Assembly (NCBI GenBank): GCA_020650975.1
Contig: JAIPMN010005165.1
Span: 1-27,800, forward strand
Direction of reading: 5' to 3'
From: Apostichopus californicus
Taxonomy: Eukaryota; Echinodermata; Holothuroidea; Aspidochirotida; Stichopodidae
Length of the DNA stretch: 27,800 bases
Every line of letters begins with the position of its first letter. Position 1 is the first letter of the stretch. Below are positions 17,149 to 27,487 of this stretch, piece by piece. The notes under the pieces are model-generated. The model made no database searches. It was not told the origin of the DNA and saw nothing but the letters and a program-made list of their open reading frames with translations. The translations under genes were made by a program, and so were the position numbers.

Positions 17149-20100
17149 CTGAAAGAATAGATTAAAATAAAACAAAATAAAATAAAACTGTTAGCAAACT
17201 GCTTATCCACTAGAGAGCCTGTGTAATAGAATGTGTAAAAGTAAGTTGGCCTGACCTTTTCGATCCTAGCAGGATCTTCTTCAGAGGCTAAATGACAAGT
17301 AACAGTAACAGAAGGGACAAAAACGCGCACAGAATACAGACAGGTTAATGAGCACGGTGAACACAATGAAATACATGTAAGGGGATTAGTAGACAAGGGA
17401 AGGAGAGAAGAAAGCAACAGGGGAAGAGGAGAGGTAGGAGATAAACAGTGGAGGGAAAAAGAGAGGATTAAGGGAAGGGTGTAGGGAATAAACTGGAGGA
17501 GGAAAGAATAGATTAACGGAAATGATTACTTCACAACCGATGCGACACTAAAAAGCATTTTTACTTGGTACTGACTTGTTATATAGTCCATGCAGTGATT
17601 TACATTACAATGAGGTTAATGTGCATAAAACTGTTCAAGTTTCATTTAAAATGGTGGAAGAAATTTTGTTTGCATCTGGAAAAAGTGTTCAACTTGGGCT
17701 TGCATTTGATTTATACAAAAGTCTGGCAGACAAAATGTTTTCAGAATAAAATGGAAAATCATTAACATATTTTTGTCATTTAGTGATCAATGTGGTATTT
17801 GGGGGTTGGGCATGGGTGTGGGGGGGGGGGGGGTGAGATGGTGACGAGGACAGCCTCTTGGTTTCACGATGATCTGCAATCGTACTGGGAACAAGCCGAT
17901 GTACACTGGAACAAACTTCACTTAATGGCTGAATACCACACTATTAGGCTTCACTTAATGACTGAATACCACACTATTAGGCTTCACTTAATGACTGAAT
18001 ACCACACTATTAGGGAACATACCTGCAACGTTCTGTACCAGTGTCACAGGCTCCGAGCCGTTTGTGTCCCTCATTATAATGATACCACCTTGATGTACCT
18101 GGCAAATAAAAATGTCAAAATTACAAAATATTATTATTACTGTTTAATAATAATAATTGTATGATCATGTTGAAAGTGTTTGAATGTTGGAGGAAACATT
18201 TTTTTGTAATAAATTAATTACATATATATTACACAATTACACAATGATTAACAAAAAATACACAATAAATTACACAATAAATTAATTACAATTAATTACA
18301 TAGATATAGACATAAGATTCTCTGACTGAATTGAAAAATTCCCACAAAACACAAAAAGAAGTTATCCACCCTCATATAGGCTGGGCACTACACCTACAAC
18401 ATACATCAAATGGAACAGATAAAGTCTTCCCCAGGGATGATGCAATTTGTGTCATGAACAAATCTTTAGAGAGGCCATTGACAATTCAGTTCTATATGTC
18501 AGCCACAAACATTTGCTTTGTAGGTACCATATCAAAAACAAAAGCTGCAGCAGCTGTAACCCCCCTGCAGCAAGGCTGCAATCAATACCAAACCATAGGG
18601 AATATCTCGGCAGACCACCGGTGTCTAATGAGTAACACTGTGTCTAATAAGTAATACTAATGAGTAATACAGTGTCTAATGAGTGACACTCAAGGAGTGT
18701 TAGCTCAGTGGTTAACGCCAGTGCCTTTCAATCATAAGGTCCCCGGTTCGAGTCACTCCAAGACTAATGTATGTCGTCCAGTTACAGAGTTGTCGACAAT
18801 TGACAATTCATAATCATGGACGTTAAATATGAATCTAAGAGACTGACTTCGGTCAGCTTGCGGCTTTGATAAGCCAATGATGGCTTCTTCGCGAGTTCCT
18901 GCTTGCAGGAGGATCTTAAATACATACATACAATACATACATACATACATACATACTGCACATCACAAAGAATTACATTCTAAATGGATGGCCTGGCTGC
19001 AGCAGAGCTGTATACGGCTCTGGGCTGCAGGACACTGCGGCGCCCTCAGTATCCTACGTTTGACACAGTGCCATAATAAGGCCTTTGTGCTACTCCAAGG
19101 TCAAGACTTACATGGGAATATATTAGAAAAACATCATGCTTGACTTGTAAACTTCACAACCAAAAAAACCCCCAAGAATATCTTACACTTTTGACAGGAC
19201 CGTAGCGGGAATTAGACGGCATGTGGACGACCTTACTCTGAGGTCGCAGTAACCTGGCTGGATTCGGGAGCATCTGAAAGTTAGGCTCTGGTTCTTTCTT
19301 CTCTTCCTCTGGTCCTTTTTCCTTTTCGCCCGTCTCTTTACCGCTCCCATCCTTACTCTTCTCATCTCCCTTACTTTCCTTTTTGTCAGCTTCCTTCTTC
19401 TCTGTGGCCTTCTTTGTCGTTTCCTTCACACTAGCTTCTTTCTTTTCCTCTTTCTTTTCCTCTTTCTTCTCTGTTGTTGATGGTTCATCCTAGATGGACA
19501 AAAGGAAACTATATCATGAGATTTCTGTGATGTGCATATTGCAACTGGGCAAAAGACAAGCAGGTGCAGGTGCAGGAGTGGGGGGTTGGGTAGGTGGTGG
19601 TTGGGGAGGGGAGGTGGGTTGGGTGCATGTACACGTGATTTTTAACCTTGCACAAAAATTATTCAAAATTATTAGCACAACCTTGTATTTAGACCCGAGG
19701 GATGATGCTACCAGACCCCTAACATTGGAATTCACCTTCAATAATCCCAGGGCCACCTACACATACTCCATTAAATCCAAATCTTGATCAGCTCTGACAT
19801 GCCAGTTTAGTAAGAGTAAAGATTGAAAATTCCAAAAAAGTTCCAAAATAAAGTAATTCGAGATGTAGATATTGTGATTGTTTTTCCACACAGAGATAGT
19901 ACATTGACTCTGTTCACTGACTCAACTGAGTCAAGGGGCAGAGTTTGGAAGGAAATCGTAACCTAGAGTGACAGGTTACACTTTTTGAGAAAGATTACGT
20001 AGACGGTAGAGTGCAACTATAGTGAGGAGACATGTAGAGATACAGAGCAGATCGATTCTGCTTTACATAAGCGTTTCTACTTTACATACACCCTATTATT

Positions 20101-23100
20101 TTACACCTTACATATCTACTGTACACACTACATACACATTCTACTGTACAGACACCCTCTGTAGAAATTACATTCAACTGGTCTAAAAATACAAAAACTT
20201 TGGAAATGTTTTGTCACATGTATCTGGGTAAATGATGACAACTATGATAGCAACATGATCTTGCTTACCACATCCATCTTTTCTTCTGCTTCCTTCTTCT
20301 CCCTCTTCTTTGCTTTGGCTGTGATGGAGAGGACAGCAGTTGCAACCTTCTCCTTTTCCTTCTCCTTTGGAAGCTCGAGAGGTGGAACGTACGCAAACTG
20401 AGATGGCTTGGCATTTGATCTAAACTCCATCACTGGCATCTGCAACACGAACACCACGATTTTGAAAACTTGAGACATTTTTTTTAAAATTTTGTATCTC
20501 ATGTCCATTATTCCCACCTTTTGTTCATTGGTACTGTGTGTCTGTTAATTACCTTGTACTCCCATACTTTTGTCCATGATGGTAACATATCAATGTGAGC
20601 CCATTCCATCATGTGATTGGAGCAGCAGGTTCTGTTTTTGCTCTGAGCTGTTCACACATCTTGTATCATCCACATAGGAAACGATTACAATGTTCTTCAC
20701 AATTTTGATAAGCGCAAAAATAAATACTTTATGAAGAGATCCTTGTTACTGAATTGGTTACTAGTGTTACATTACATTGTATATTGTAACAGTGTTACAA
20801 GCTATTGTCCAATGGACTAGTATTACATGCTAGTATCTACATTCTACTGTACTGGTGTAACATGCTTAATTGTGAACTGTACTAGAAATTACATGCTATT
20901 TTATACTGTACTTGTAATGTATGCTATTCTATAGTGTACTTGTATTGTATGCTATTGAGTAATGTACTTGTATTTGTATGCTATTGTGTACTGTAGGTAG
21001 TATTACATGCAAGAGTATATTGTACTTGTATTGTATGCTATTGAGTATTGTACTTGTATTGTATGCTATTGAGTATTGTGTACTGTAGGTAGTAATACCT
21101 GCAAGAGTATATTGTAATTGTATTGTATGCTATTGAGTATTGTGTGCTATAGGTACTATTACATGCAATAGTATTTTGTAATTGTATTGTATGCTATTGC
21201 GCATTGTAGGTAGTACTATCTACTAGTGTACATTTCAATACTGCTACATTCCGTGTAATGCAATTAATATGACATCAAAACTTTCAGAGAAAACAAAATC
21301 ATCATTCAAAACTGTGAGAAATGTGATAAAGTCTTTAATGGCGATAAATATGTAAATCTTACCTGGAGGTCAGAGTTCAAACCAACCAAGCAGGTGGGTC
21401 TGAAGGCCAACGAGAGAAAGTGAGAGAGTGGGAACCAATACCAGAAGTGGAGGAATACCAGAATTCCAACCACTGAGGCCATGTGGGTGTGGCCAGTACC
21501 TGTCTGAAGATTGATGGTGACATTTCTACCACCTAACAGGAAAGAAACAGACACAAAGTTGAGGAAGATATGGCCGGAAGAAGAGAATCTTACATGTAGG
21601 ACGTATGATAAATAATAGCATCCTCTTTAGTGTTAGTGAATCCCAAGGGTTGGGAAGCCAACAGACGTACATTTGGAAACCCAATCCATGTTATGATTGC
21701 TAAAGAACATTTCTCATACCAAGGGCTCTTTTTGATTGGTGTTCACAGAGTTACGAGGCATGCATGTAATTTTGGCACCAATTCCTGCTATCCAGACTAC
21801 CACACCATGTTGCCACCCGACAGACGAAAATTAACCTCTCCAAATAGAGAGGAAGGTGGAGAGTGGAGGCACCCCAATAACTATCACTGCAATGCAGCCA
21901 TGGTGAATGGAGCTGTTTTGAAACCCCATTTCCCAATTTGCAAACCGGTAAATTCCACATATAGTGGTATGACTACATAGATACTTTACATAGAAACATT
22001 GATAATTACATCACAATACAAAGTATGAATTTATTACATTGCTCTCTACTGCACATTTTTGAACAATCTTACACTCCCTTTAAAGTGGTGTGACATTTCT
22101 AGTAGTGTCATTACATTTTCTATATCATTGCAAATTTGAACAGACTGTAAATTTGAATCCCGCTTTATATGCGGACACCCTAACCAGCTATGCTAAGGAC
22201 ACTGATTGTCTGTCCAGAAGTGCGAAACCAGTACTACGTAGGTCTTCATTCCACTGTAGGCTTAATGTAATAAATAAATATACATATATATCACACATAT
22301 TAGGCACTACAGATACACCCATCCTTATGTGTGACAGGTTGTCATCCAAGACGTACTGCTGTTTCATCTCATGAAAGGAGATGACCAAATGGTTTTCTCG
22401 GTCTCCAAAACGAATCTAATATCATCTTCTATGCCTTACCTGCATCAATGATGCCCTGTGCGAGAATGGCTCCAAACTTTGCCATGATGTCTTCATGTTT
22501 GTCGCTGATGGCCGCGCTGTAGAGGTTACGGAAGGTGGCAGCCTTGGGACACATGATGTCATTCTGTTGGGTGAGGACCATCGCGGAGGCTATGAATGCA
22601 CCCTGCCGTACGTAGTTCACGGAATCGTTGATCATCGGCTCCAATATGTTCAGAGCTTCCTAAAGAGTAAAAAATTGAAGAAAAATATATATATGAATGA
22701 ATAATCATCCAAGAGGGATAATTTATATTAAAATCCATATTGACTAGTTTATATCAATCGATCAATCACAAGTTCTTAAGTTTCTCTCACACTTTTACCA
22801 CACAAACTGACCGTTTTATGTGCTCCTTTGCTAAACTGCGTAACTTGAGTCTCACGTGCTCTAAATGACACAACTGACTGATCAAAGGCGGCAAAAATAT
22901 GTTTCCTTTTCCCTAAATTCATTGGTGGAATTTATTCTGGCCAAAGTTTATTAATTGATAGGTCAAAGGTCTTGTTTATTTTCTATTGCTATAACTTTAA
23001 ATGCTGAGAAATAAAACGAGCAAATATGTTTTCCTAACACAGAACACACAAATCTGCTATAAGATTCACTATGTTCAATCACTCTAGTTGACCATTACAT

Positions 23101-23375
23101 GGTTATTGGTCACACAGTCTTCTACTGTATAAAGGAATCTAATGGACATTGTCTTAGCCAAACTGCAAGCTTAGGTTTATTTCGATAGGGAGGGGGAATG
23201 GGGGGTGGGGGGAAGGGGGGTTGAAGGACACAAGGTAAATCAAGCTGATGAAGGCTTTACCTTACTGCCAGTACCAGCACAAGCAATAGCTAGTGCCATA
23301 GCTGATCCATAGCGTACGTGAGGATTGTAGCTCTCTGACAGAAGGGAGACCACACTTGGACATTGATCTGGAGAC
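17072..23375 (-). CDS. PSMD1: PSMD1 / Rpn2, 26S proteasome base subunit, C-terminal 7 exons
   Basis: Largest non-ATPase scaffold subunit of the 19S regulatory particle. It forms a toroid of PC (proteasome/cyclosome) repeats and recruits the ubiquitin receptor Rpn13/ADRM1 through its C-terminal tail. Seven exons give 1132 nt, or 376 residues plus TAA. The end of the PC-repeat array is visible ([34 protein letters not shown]), followed by [33 protein letters not shown], a Lys/Glu-rich acidic-basic region, [23 protein letters not shown], and the tail [10 protein letters not shown]. All junctions are GT-AG and phase-consistent. Human PSMD1 is 953 residues, so roughly 600 N-terminal residues are missing. 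I saw no further exon up to 27800, so the gene is cut by the window edge or has a very long intron. The identity is secure. Confidence 0.96.
17210..17530. repeat. Foldback motif and polypurine tract in PSMD1 intron
   Basis: GATCCTAGCAGGATC (17262-17276) is a short perfect foldback followed by TTCTTCAGAGGCTAAATGAC, wording I associate with a dispersed invertebrate repeat. From about 17390 to 17510 the plus strand is almost all purine (GGGAAGGAGAGAAGAAAG and similar), which could form triplex DNA. No coding sense. Confidence 0.45.
17820..17833 (+). repeat. G14 homopolymer
   Basis: Fourteen G in a row between GGGTGT and TGAGATGG, in a PSMD1 intron. Confidence 0.9.
17916..18014. repeat. 33-bp tandem triplet repeat next to a PSMD1 donor
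   Basis: Three adjacent units (17916, 17949, 17982) of CTTCACTTAATG(A/G)CTGAAT followed by ACCACACTATTAGG, with a single difference among them. The array ends eight bases from the GT of the PSMD1 donor at 18022. It gives an in-frame repeat on the plus strand that I regard as spurious. Confidence 0.95.
18023..18098 (-). CDS. PSMD1: PSMD1 exon
   Basis: Visible residues 327-351. [20 protein letters not shown], then VQNVA. Equivalent to human GGIIILKDT...VEPVAA. The GTATGT donor at 18022 is followed within eight bases by a 33-bp triplicate repeat. Confidence 0.94.
18118..18310. repeat. AT-rich low-complexity tract
   Basis: Repeated ATTACACAATAAATTAATTA-type words and TATTATTATT runs in a PSMD1 intron. 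No other signal. Confidence 0.8.
18615..18692. repeat. Short degenerate repeat upstream of SINE copy 3
   Basis: Four or so copies of (T)GTCTAATGAGTAACAC-like words (GTGTCTAATGAGTAACAC, GTGTCTAATAAGTAATAC, CTAATGAGTAATAC, GTGTCTAATGAGTGACAC) abut the start of the SINE. Confidence 0.75.
18694..18957 (+). mobile_element. tRNA-derived SINE, copy 3 (full head)
   Basis: The best-preserved copy. It starts GGAGTGT with A-box TAGCTCAGTGG (18701-18711) and B-box GGTTCGAGTC (18745-18754), the pol III promoter pair of tRNA-derived SINEs. CACTCC can pair with GGAGTG, but there is no T-stem, so this is not a working tRNA. The body carries hairpin CTGAC-TTCG-GTCAG (18843-18856), GGCTT-TGAT-AAGCC, and CCTGC-TT-GCAGG (18898-18909). 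The tail is (ATAC)n. It lies antisense within a PSMD1 intron. The SINE superfamily is not recognised. Confidence 0.9.
19187..19489 (-). CDS. PSMD1: PSMD1 exon, Lys/Glu-rich linker
   Basis: Visible residues 226-326 (101 codons, phase 0). About 65 residues of almost pure Lys/Glu/Ser/Thr/Asp precede the conserved [15 protein letters not shown] and SRYGPVKS. The charged run is clearly longer than the human one, by roughly 40 residues. Ends AAAAGT before GTAAGA. Confidence 0.95.
19579..19623 (+). repeat. G-rich G4-prone tract
   Basis: GTGGGGGGTTGGG, then GGTTGGGGAGGGGAGGTGGG on the plus strand, about 90 bases upstream of the PSMD1 acceptor at 19490 in transcript terms. In PSMD1 RNA it is C-rich. 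Confidence 0.7.
20269..20439 (-). CDS. PSMD1: PSMD1 exon, start of charged region
   Basis: Visible residues 169-225. [40 protein letters not shown], then a basic/acidic run ending EEKMDV. Phase 0 on both sides, GTAAGC donor. Confidence 0.96.
20775..21220. repeat. Degenerate minisatellite in PSMD1 intron
   Basis: Many imperfect units built on TTGTATGCTATTGAGTATTG and GTAGTATTACATGCAAGAG, separated by GTACTTGTA. Unit length varies from roughly 23 to 30 bases, with higher-order blocks near 21000-21200. Confidence 0.85.
21363..21532 (-). CDS. PSMD1: PSMD1 exon
   Basis: Visible residues 112-168. [20 protein letters not shown], then [20 protein letters not shown], ending LNSDLQ. This is the highly conserved block after the PC toroid. 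GTAAGA donor at 21362. Confidence 0.96.
21533..22439. other. PSMD1 intron without recognised element
   Basis: Contains a 116-codon plus-strand frame (21630-21980) without any family motif that I recognise, overlapping no splice signal. Treated as chance or eroded repeat sequence. Confidence 0.4.
22440..22659 (-). CDS. PSMD1: PSMD1 exon, last PC repeats
   Basis: Visible residues 39-111. [62 protein letters not shown]. Strong match to human. Ends one base into a Gly codon before a GTAAGG donor. Confidence 0.96.
22960..22971 (+). promoter_or_regulatory. DR1-type nuclear receptor half-site pair
   Basis: AGGTCAAAGGTC is a direct repeat of AGGTCA-type half-sites with one spacer base (the HNF4/COUP-TF/RXR class). 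It lies in a PSMD1 intron. Sequence match only; such 12-mers also arise by chance. Confidence 0.25.
23188..23220 (+). repeat. G-rich G4-prone tract near PSMD1 exon
   Basis: Successive runs of 3, 5, 6, 6 and 6 G separated by 1-3 bases (GGGAGGGGG, GGGGGGTGGGGGG, GGGGGG), 40 bases from the PSMD1 donor at 23260, on the template strand of PSMD1. Confidence 0.75.
23261..23375 (-). CDS. PSMD1: PSMD1 exon (most 5' visible)
   Basis: Residues 1-38 of the visible part. [20 protein letters not shown], then [18 protein letters not shown], a PC repeat. It begins with the third base of a codon (human has Arg there), so an upstream exon must exist. GTAAAG donor at 23260. Confidence 0.95.
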
Positions 23376-23459
23376 CTGTAACAAACCAGCGAGTATAGGT
23401 TAAACACATGTAATATCATTATGAGAATTAAGAATCTGTGAACCATTTCCCTCCAAAGA

Positions 23460-23808
23460 TCCTCCCTCGCCTCTCCCCCCCCCTTCTCTCTCAAAATTAG
23501 AAGGAAAGGAAGAAACTAAGATGTTGAGAAAAACGTGAGTGTAGATGATATCAATCTTCATAATGAAGTATGACTAATTACTCAAATACCCCATAGCTCA
23601 CCCAATGGTTTCTCGTCGGCAGGAGTATCTGGGACTGAGAGATTTGTATATAGCATCCCCTCCCTCCCACCCCTACCTTCTCTCTCAAAAATAGAAGGAA
23701 AGGAAGAAACTACGATGTTGAGAAAAACGTGAGTGTAGATGATAATCAATCTTCATAATGAAGTATGACTAATTACTCAAATACCCCATAGCTCACCCAC
23801 TGGTTTGT
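23460..23808. repeat. Direct duplication, ~130-150 bp units
   Basis: The segment from CCTTCTCTCTCAAAA (23482) to ATAGCTCACCCAATGG (~23612) recurs at 23676-23808 with few changes, about 194 bases apart. A neighbouring piece (GGCAGGAGTATCTGGGACTG, 23619) recurs alone at 23948. So a larger unit was duplicated and then partly deleted. Confidence 0.93.
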
Positions 23809-24182
23809 AATCAGATACTAACTGAGCCATTAATAAACCCCTGGAGGGACTGATTGGCAATAATGACAGCTTCACCTCAGACCAAATCATCACTCTAAAA
23901 CCAGAGCTCAACACTGAGAGAGAAGTTTGCATCTAATAATATCATTGGCAGGAGTATCTGGGACTGAGGGATTTGTATAACATCGGTTTTATTCTCGTAA
24001 AATGTCGGTCGCAAAATCCAGTTAATTATCTGTGCACCCGCGAGCGATTACCAAGTCTCTAGAATCACGTCCAGCCGACAGACACGTACGCACTGGTCTG
24101 TTTTATGACCAGTTGGTGGATCTTACCGTAGATTTGCACCTGAAAATACTGCTCAAATATTGTCATTATTAATGAAGAGAAT

Positions 24183-24238
24183 GGGGTTGAGGGGGGTAGG
24201 GGGTAGGGGTGGTGGGGGTTGGGGTGGTGGGGGTTGGG
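24183..24238 (+). repeat. Long G-rich G4-prone tract
   Basis: GGGGTTGAGGGGGGTAGGGG, then repeated GGTGGTGGGGGTTGGGG units. More than eight G runs of three or more in 56 bases, partly a tandem GGGGTGGTGGGGGTT repeat. Confidence 0.85.
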
Positions 24239-25479
24239 AGAGAAAATAACATTTTAGGGCTAAAAGTTTTGAAACAGATAATGTACTACTGTAGATTCCA
24301 ATTTTGAATTCAAAGTATTGGTGGAGCTGGAGGAGGTCGTTCCTCAATACATGGATACATGCAGACCATCTGCAACAAATACTAATCAATTCATCCTCCA
24401 CATATGTAATCTTGGCTTAGACATAAATGGGCAAATTGAGTCCTTCACGAAACCCAGGACTATTGTTCACCGAACCGTTATGGTGGCAAAAGTTGAATGT
24501 TTTATGATAGCTCAAGCCATCAGCTATCATATGGTGGGTAGGACATATCAGTTGAAAGCTCCATGTATGCTCTAGCGACCTCGGAAAGTAACGAGTTTAG
24601 TGTGTAAGTCAAAGGGAGCAATAAATTGTGGTGCGACACCTATACAACTATACTGTTTTGCATAGCACTTTTGCTTTATTCACACATTACCCCACACCAA
24701 CCCTAGCATTCACCTAACTCTGTATTAAACCTTGTAATTGATTTATTTTTAATCCCAGCTTATTCACACCAATCCCTAATTTCCCAACAAAATTTTTTTT
24801 TTTTAAGGAGAATATGCCCCAGGTACCTTCAAACCTTCCTTTTGAAGTTACTTTGTCAGAATTAAGAAAGATTTCCCAAAAAACAAACAAACAACCAATC
24901 ACGGCTGAGAGGAAAAAGTTAAAGGACATGGCCAAATTATGCCAATTTCATTCAAAGAAGCCATGCATGTACAATTGCCCTCTCCAATAGCAGGCTCTTT
25001 GAAAAGCAAATCAAGGCCCTCTGTGCAAACAGATTGTAGAGAATTATTTGCTGAATGGAGAGGTTTAGCCGAGTATCTGTGGGGCTGACAATAACAATTG
25101 AGCTTGTTTGGCTTCAAGATTCAACGAACCTTGCAACTGTAAATAAACCTGTAAATTCCTTAGAGAAGAAGAAGAAAAAAAAATTGACTCTAATGTGATT
25201 TCTTGACACATGTATGGTACACTACCGAGATGGTGTGTGGAGGTGACACAGCGTCTATGCTACTACACAAAAGGTTGGATGATAAAAGAAGATTTTAATC
25301 TTTTAGCTGATCTCTTTAGAAATTGAAGGGATTAACTTTATAAGGGAACTTAAACCTGACAACCGGTTATCCAGATCTGCATTCTTTGTTGATGATGGAA
25401 TGTGGAGGGATTTGATATTGGATATATCTGTTTTAATGGATCTAGGAGTATCTCATCAGTGGTAAGATTACTTACATAT

Positions 25480-25930
25480 ACTAACAAAACTAACTTATGG
25501 CCTAGTGTTAATAAAGTTCTTTTTTTGACTGTTTCCTTTGATGTTAAATTAATATCTGTACCTTGAGTAGGTACAAAACCGTAAAACCATAAATCCAATC
25601 CTAACGTCAGTATTGGAAGGTAAAAATAATTCATACGTCTGATTTTTTTTTTAAATTTGAAGACTTAACTTTTATTGCCTAAATTTAGCAAGTTTTTTTG
25701 TATCATAATAATGTTTCATTGATTCAAAATTAAAATTTGTACTTGGGTATCGACGTTGGATACTAACGAAACTATAAAACCAGCGGGTATCGTTAGTATT
25801 TTAATGTAACAAATTTTTTCAATGTCTGAAGACTTGTCATTTAAAATTTGAACACTAACTTATTACCTTGACTAAGCAAAGTTTTTTTTGCTCCTTCTTT
25901 GATACAAGATTAAAATCTGTAATTGGGTCT
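25480..25930. repeat. Degenerate ~180-bp tandem repeat, about 2.5 copies
   Basis: The anchor ATTAA(A/T)AT(T/C)TGTA occurs at about 25548, 25729 and 25909, spaced about 180-181 bases. Each anchor is preceded by a T-run and a TTTGAT/TTCATTGAT-like word, and the upstream ACTTATT..CTA words also line up. Copies are heavily diverged. Confidence 0.6.
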
Positions 25931-27119
25931 GTTTTGGGTCAATTTTGACCCTGGAAACCATACAATGTTCAGATACATAGATACTGCTCAGTTCTCACTT
26001 TAAGGCTTCCATGTGACATGGTTAAACCGATCTGACTGTGTAGTATATATACTCCCATTTAGGCAAATACAGAAAACCTTTCAATAACAAAAATTGCACT
26101 TCAGAAATTTTTGTCTTATTTTCATGTTCATGGTGAGAACTGCATCAGATTTTTGACATCAGATTGGAACTACTTTACTTGAAAGGATTATACTGTAAAA
26201 CAACTTAAACAAAAAGAAAGAAAAAAAAAAGGTATAAAATCAGTTAGTTCCATTCATTGTCATAATACACTTTCTCTTCAAAGTTTCAAGCGATTTTAAG
26301 AATGTTCCTAGCACCAACAAAATGAGTGGAAATGGTTAAGTACACCGGGTCCTTGGTACTTCTCTACCCGCATGTTATAGTCAATGCAAATATCTGGTTA
26401 TCCCCTACATATATTTCCATATGTGCAAAGGCCTTCATTTGAGCAGGTAGCAGCTACCCTGGTTTGATCATGGAAGAATATTCCAATTGATTGCTAGTAA
26501 ACGGACCAATGCGGGTAGAAAATCCAAAGCTAACACGTTTCAAGGACAGCTCAAAGAGAGCTCAAGAAGAAAATGCAAACTTTTACTGGTCATTTTGGAT
26601 AAGGACAAAGACCACCCACTTAGAGCTGTCTCGTTTTAATTGCGTTGTACGCAATTAGTTGCCTCGTACTGGTTTGTGCAGTAGTATACAAGCTAGAGTT
26701 AATGCAACCTTTTGCAGTCCTCGTAACGGCACTGAACAGAGGAGTCGTAGAAACGAACGAAAGGAACTTTGGTGAACACTACATATCATTCATCTAAAAA
26801 TACTGAAGTCAGGAAGAGATTTTGGATCTCCCCAGCACCACAATCAACTTCTCCAACATAACTCTGGTTAACTAACTTTGCCTTTCGAAGGATGTTTTAG
26901 TTCTACTGCAGAATGTTGCAAATCTGGTGTAAGTAACAATTTAACAAAGAAAGCCACAAGGGTTTAAAAGGGTGAAAAAAAATGACTTTAAAATTTGGCA
27001 AGTTTGCTGTAACTCTATGAACTTCTGGTTTTAGAACGGTACAGGTCTCTAGCCGCTGGTCACTGTCATTCTGAAGATTAAAATATGAGAATTTTTTCTT
27101 GGGGGGGGGGGGTTAAGAA

Positions 27120-27487
27120 GCCATTTTTAACTAGAAAATTCATACAAATCCTCTCACAAACAGTAGCATAACAGCCATATCTAAATTTATGTAGTAAAGC
27201 CCAGAATGGACTTTGAAAAAGTTGGCAAAGTTTTTAAGTAAAGACTTCATGGCATAGAAGCTTCCAATTTTTGGTCAGCCAAGATTCCGTCCGTTTTGAC
27301 AGCAAGCTGCCGGAGACCAACAGAGCTAATTACCATACATGCTTTTTGATTAAAAGGTTAATTCAGTACAGGAATACTGTAGCTACTGTAACTGGTTCTT
27401 TTTGAAGGCTAAAATAAAAGAACTAAATTGAGAGTAGCCATCTTAAAGAAAATTCCTGCACATCCTCTTACAAGCAGCTGCATATTA
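27120..27487. repeat. Diverged direct repeat pair
   Basis: AGAAAATTCATACAAATCCT, then CTCACAAACAGTAGCATA (27134-27171) resembles AGAAAATTCCTGCACATCCT, then CTTACAAGCAGCTGCATA (27447-27484). The two are about 313 bases apart, with shared GCCAT words upstream. Confidence 0.55.

Noticed and set aside
17928-18014. CRISPR-like array
   Set aside because: Direct tandem units without spacers in an animal intron; this is a minisatellite.
17790-18164. Plus-strand 124-codon frame with three [11 protein letters not shown] repeats
   Set aside because: The repeat comes from the 33-bp intronic triplet, and the rest overlaps a PSMD1 exon antisense. Not a gene.
18694-18759. Functional tRNA gene
   Set aside because: A- and B-boxes and an acceptor-like pairing exist, but the T-stem cannot form and the anticodon loop is irregular. 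The sequence continues into a repeated SINE body.
21630-21980. 116-codon frame in a PSMD1 intron
   Set aside because: No motif, no splice context and antisense to PSMD1; probably chance.
24318-24575. 85-codon plus-strand frame near the G4 tract
   Set aside because: No recognisable family, no neighbouring exon and the wrong strand for PSMD1.
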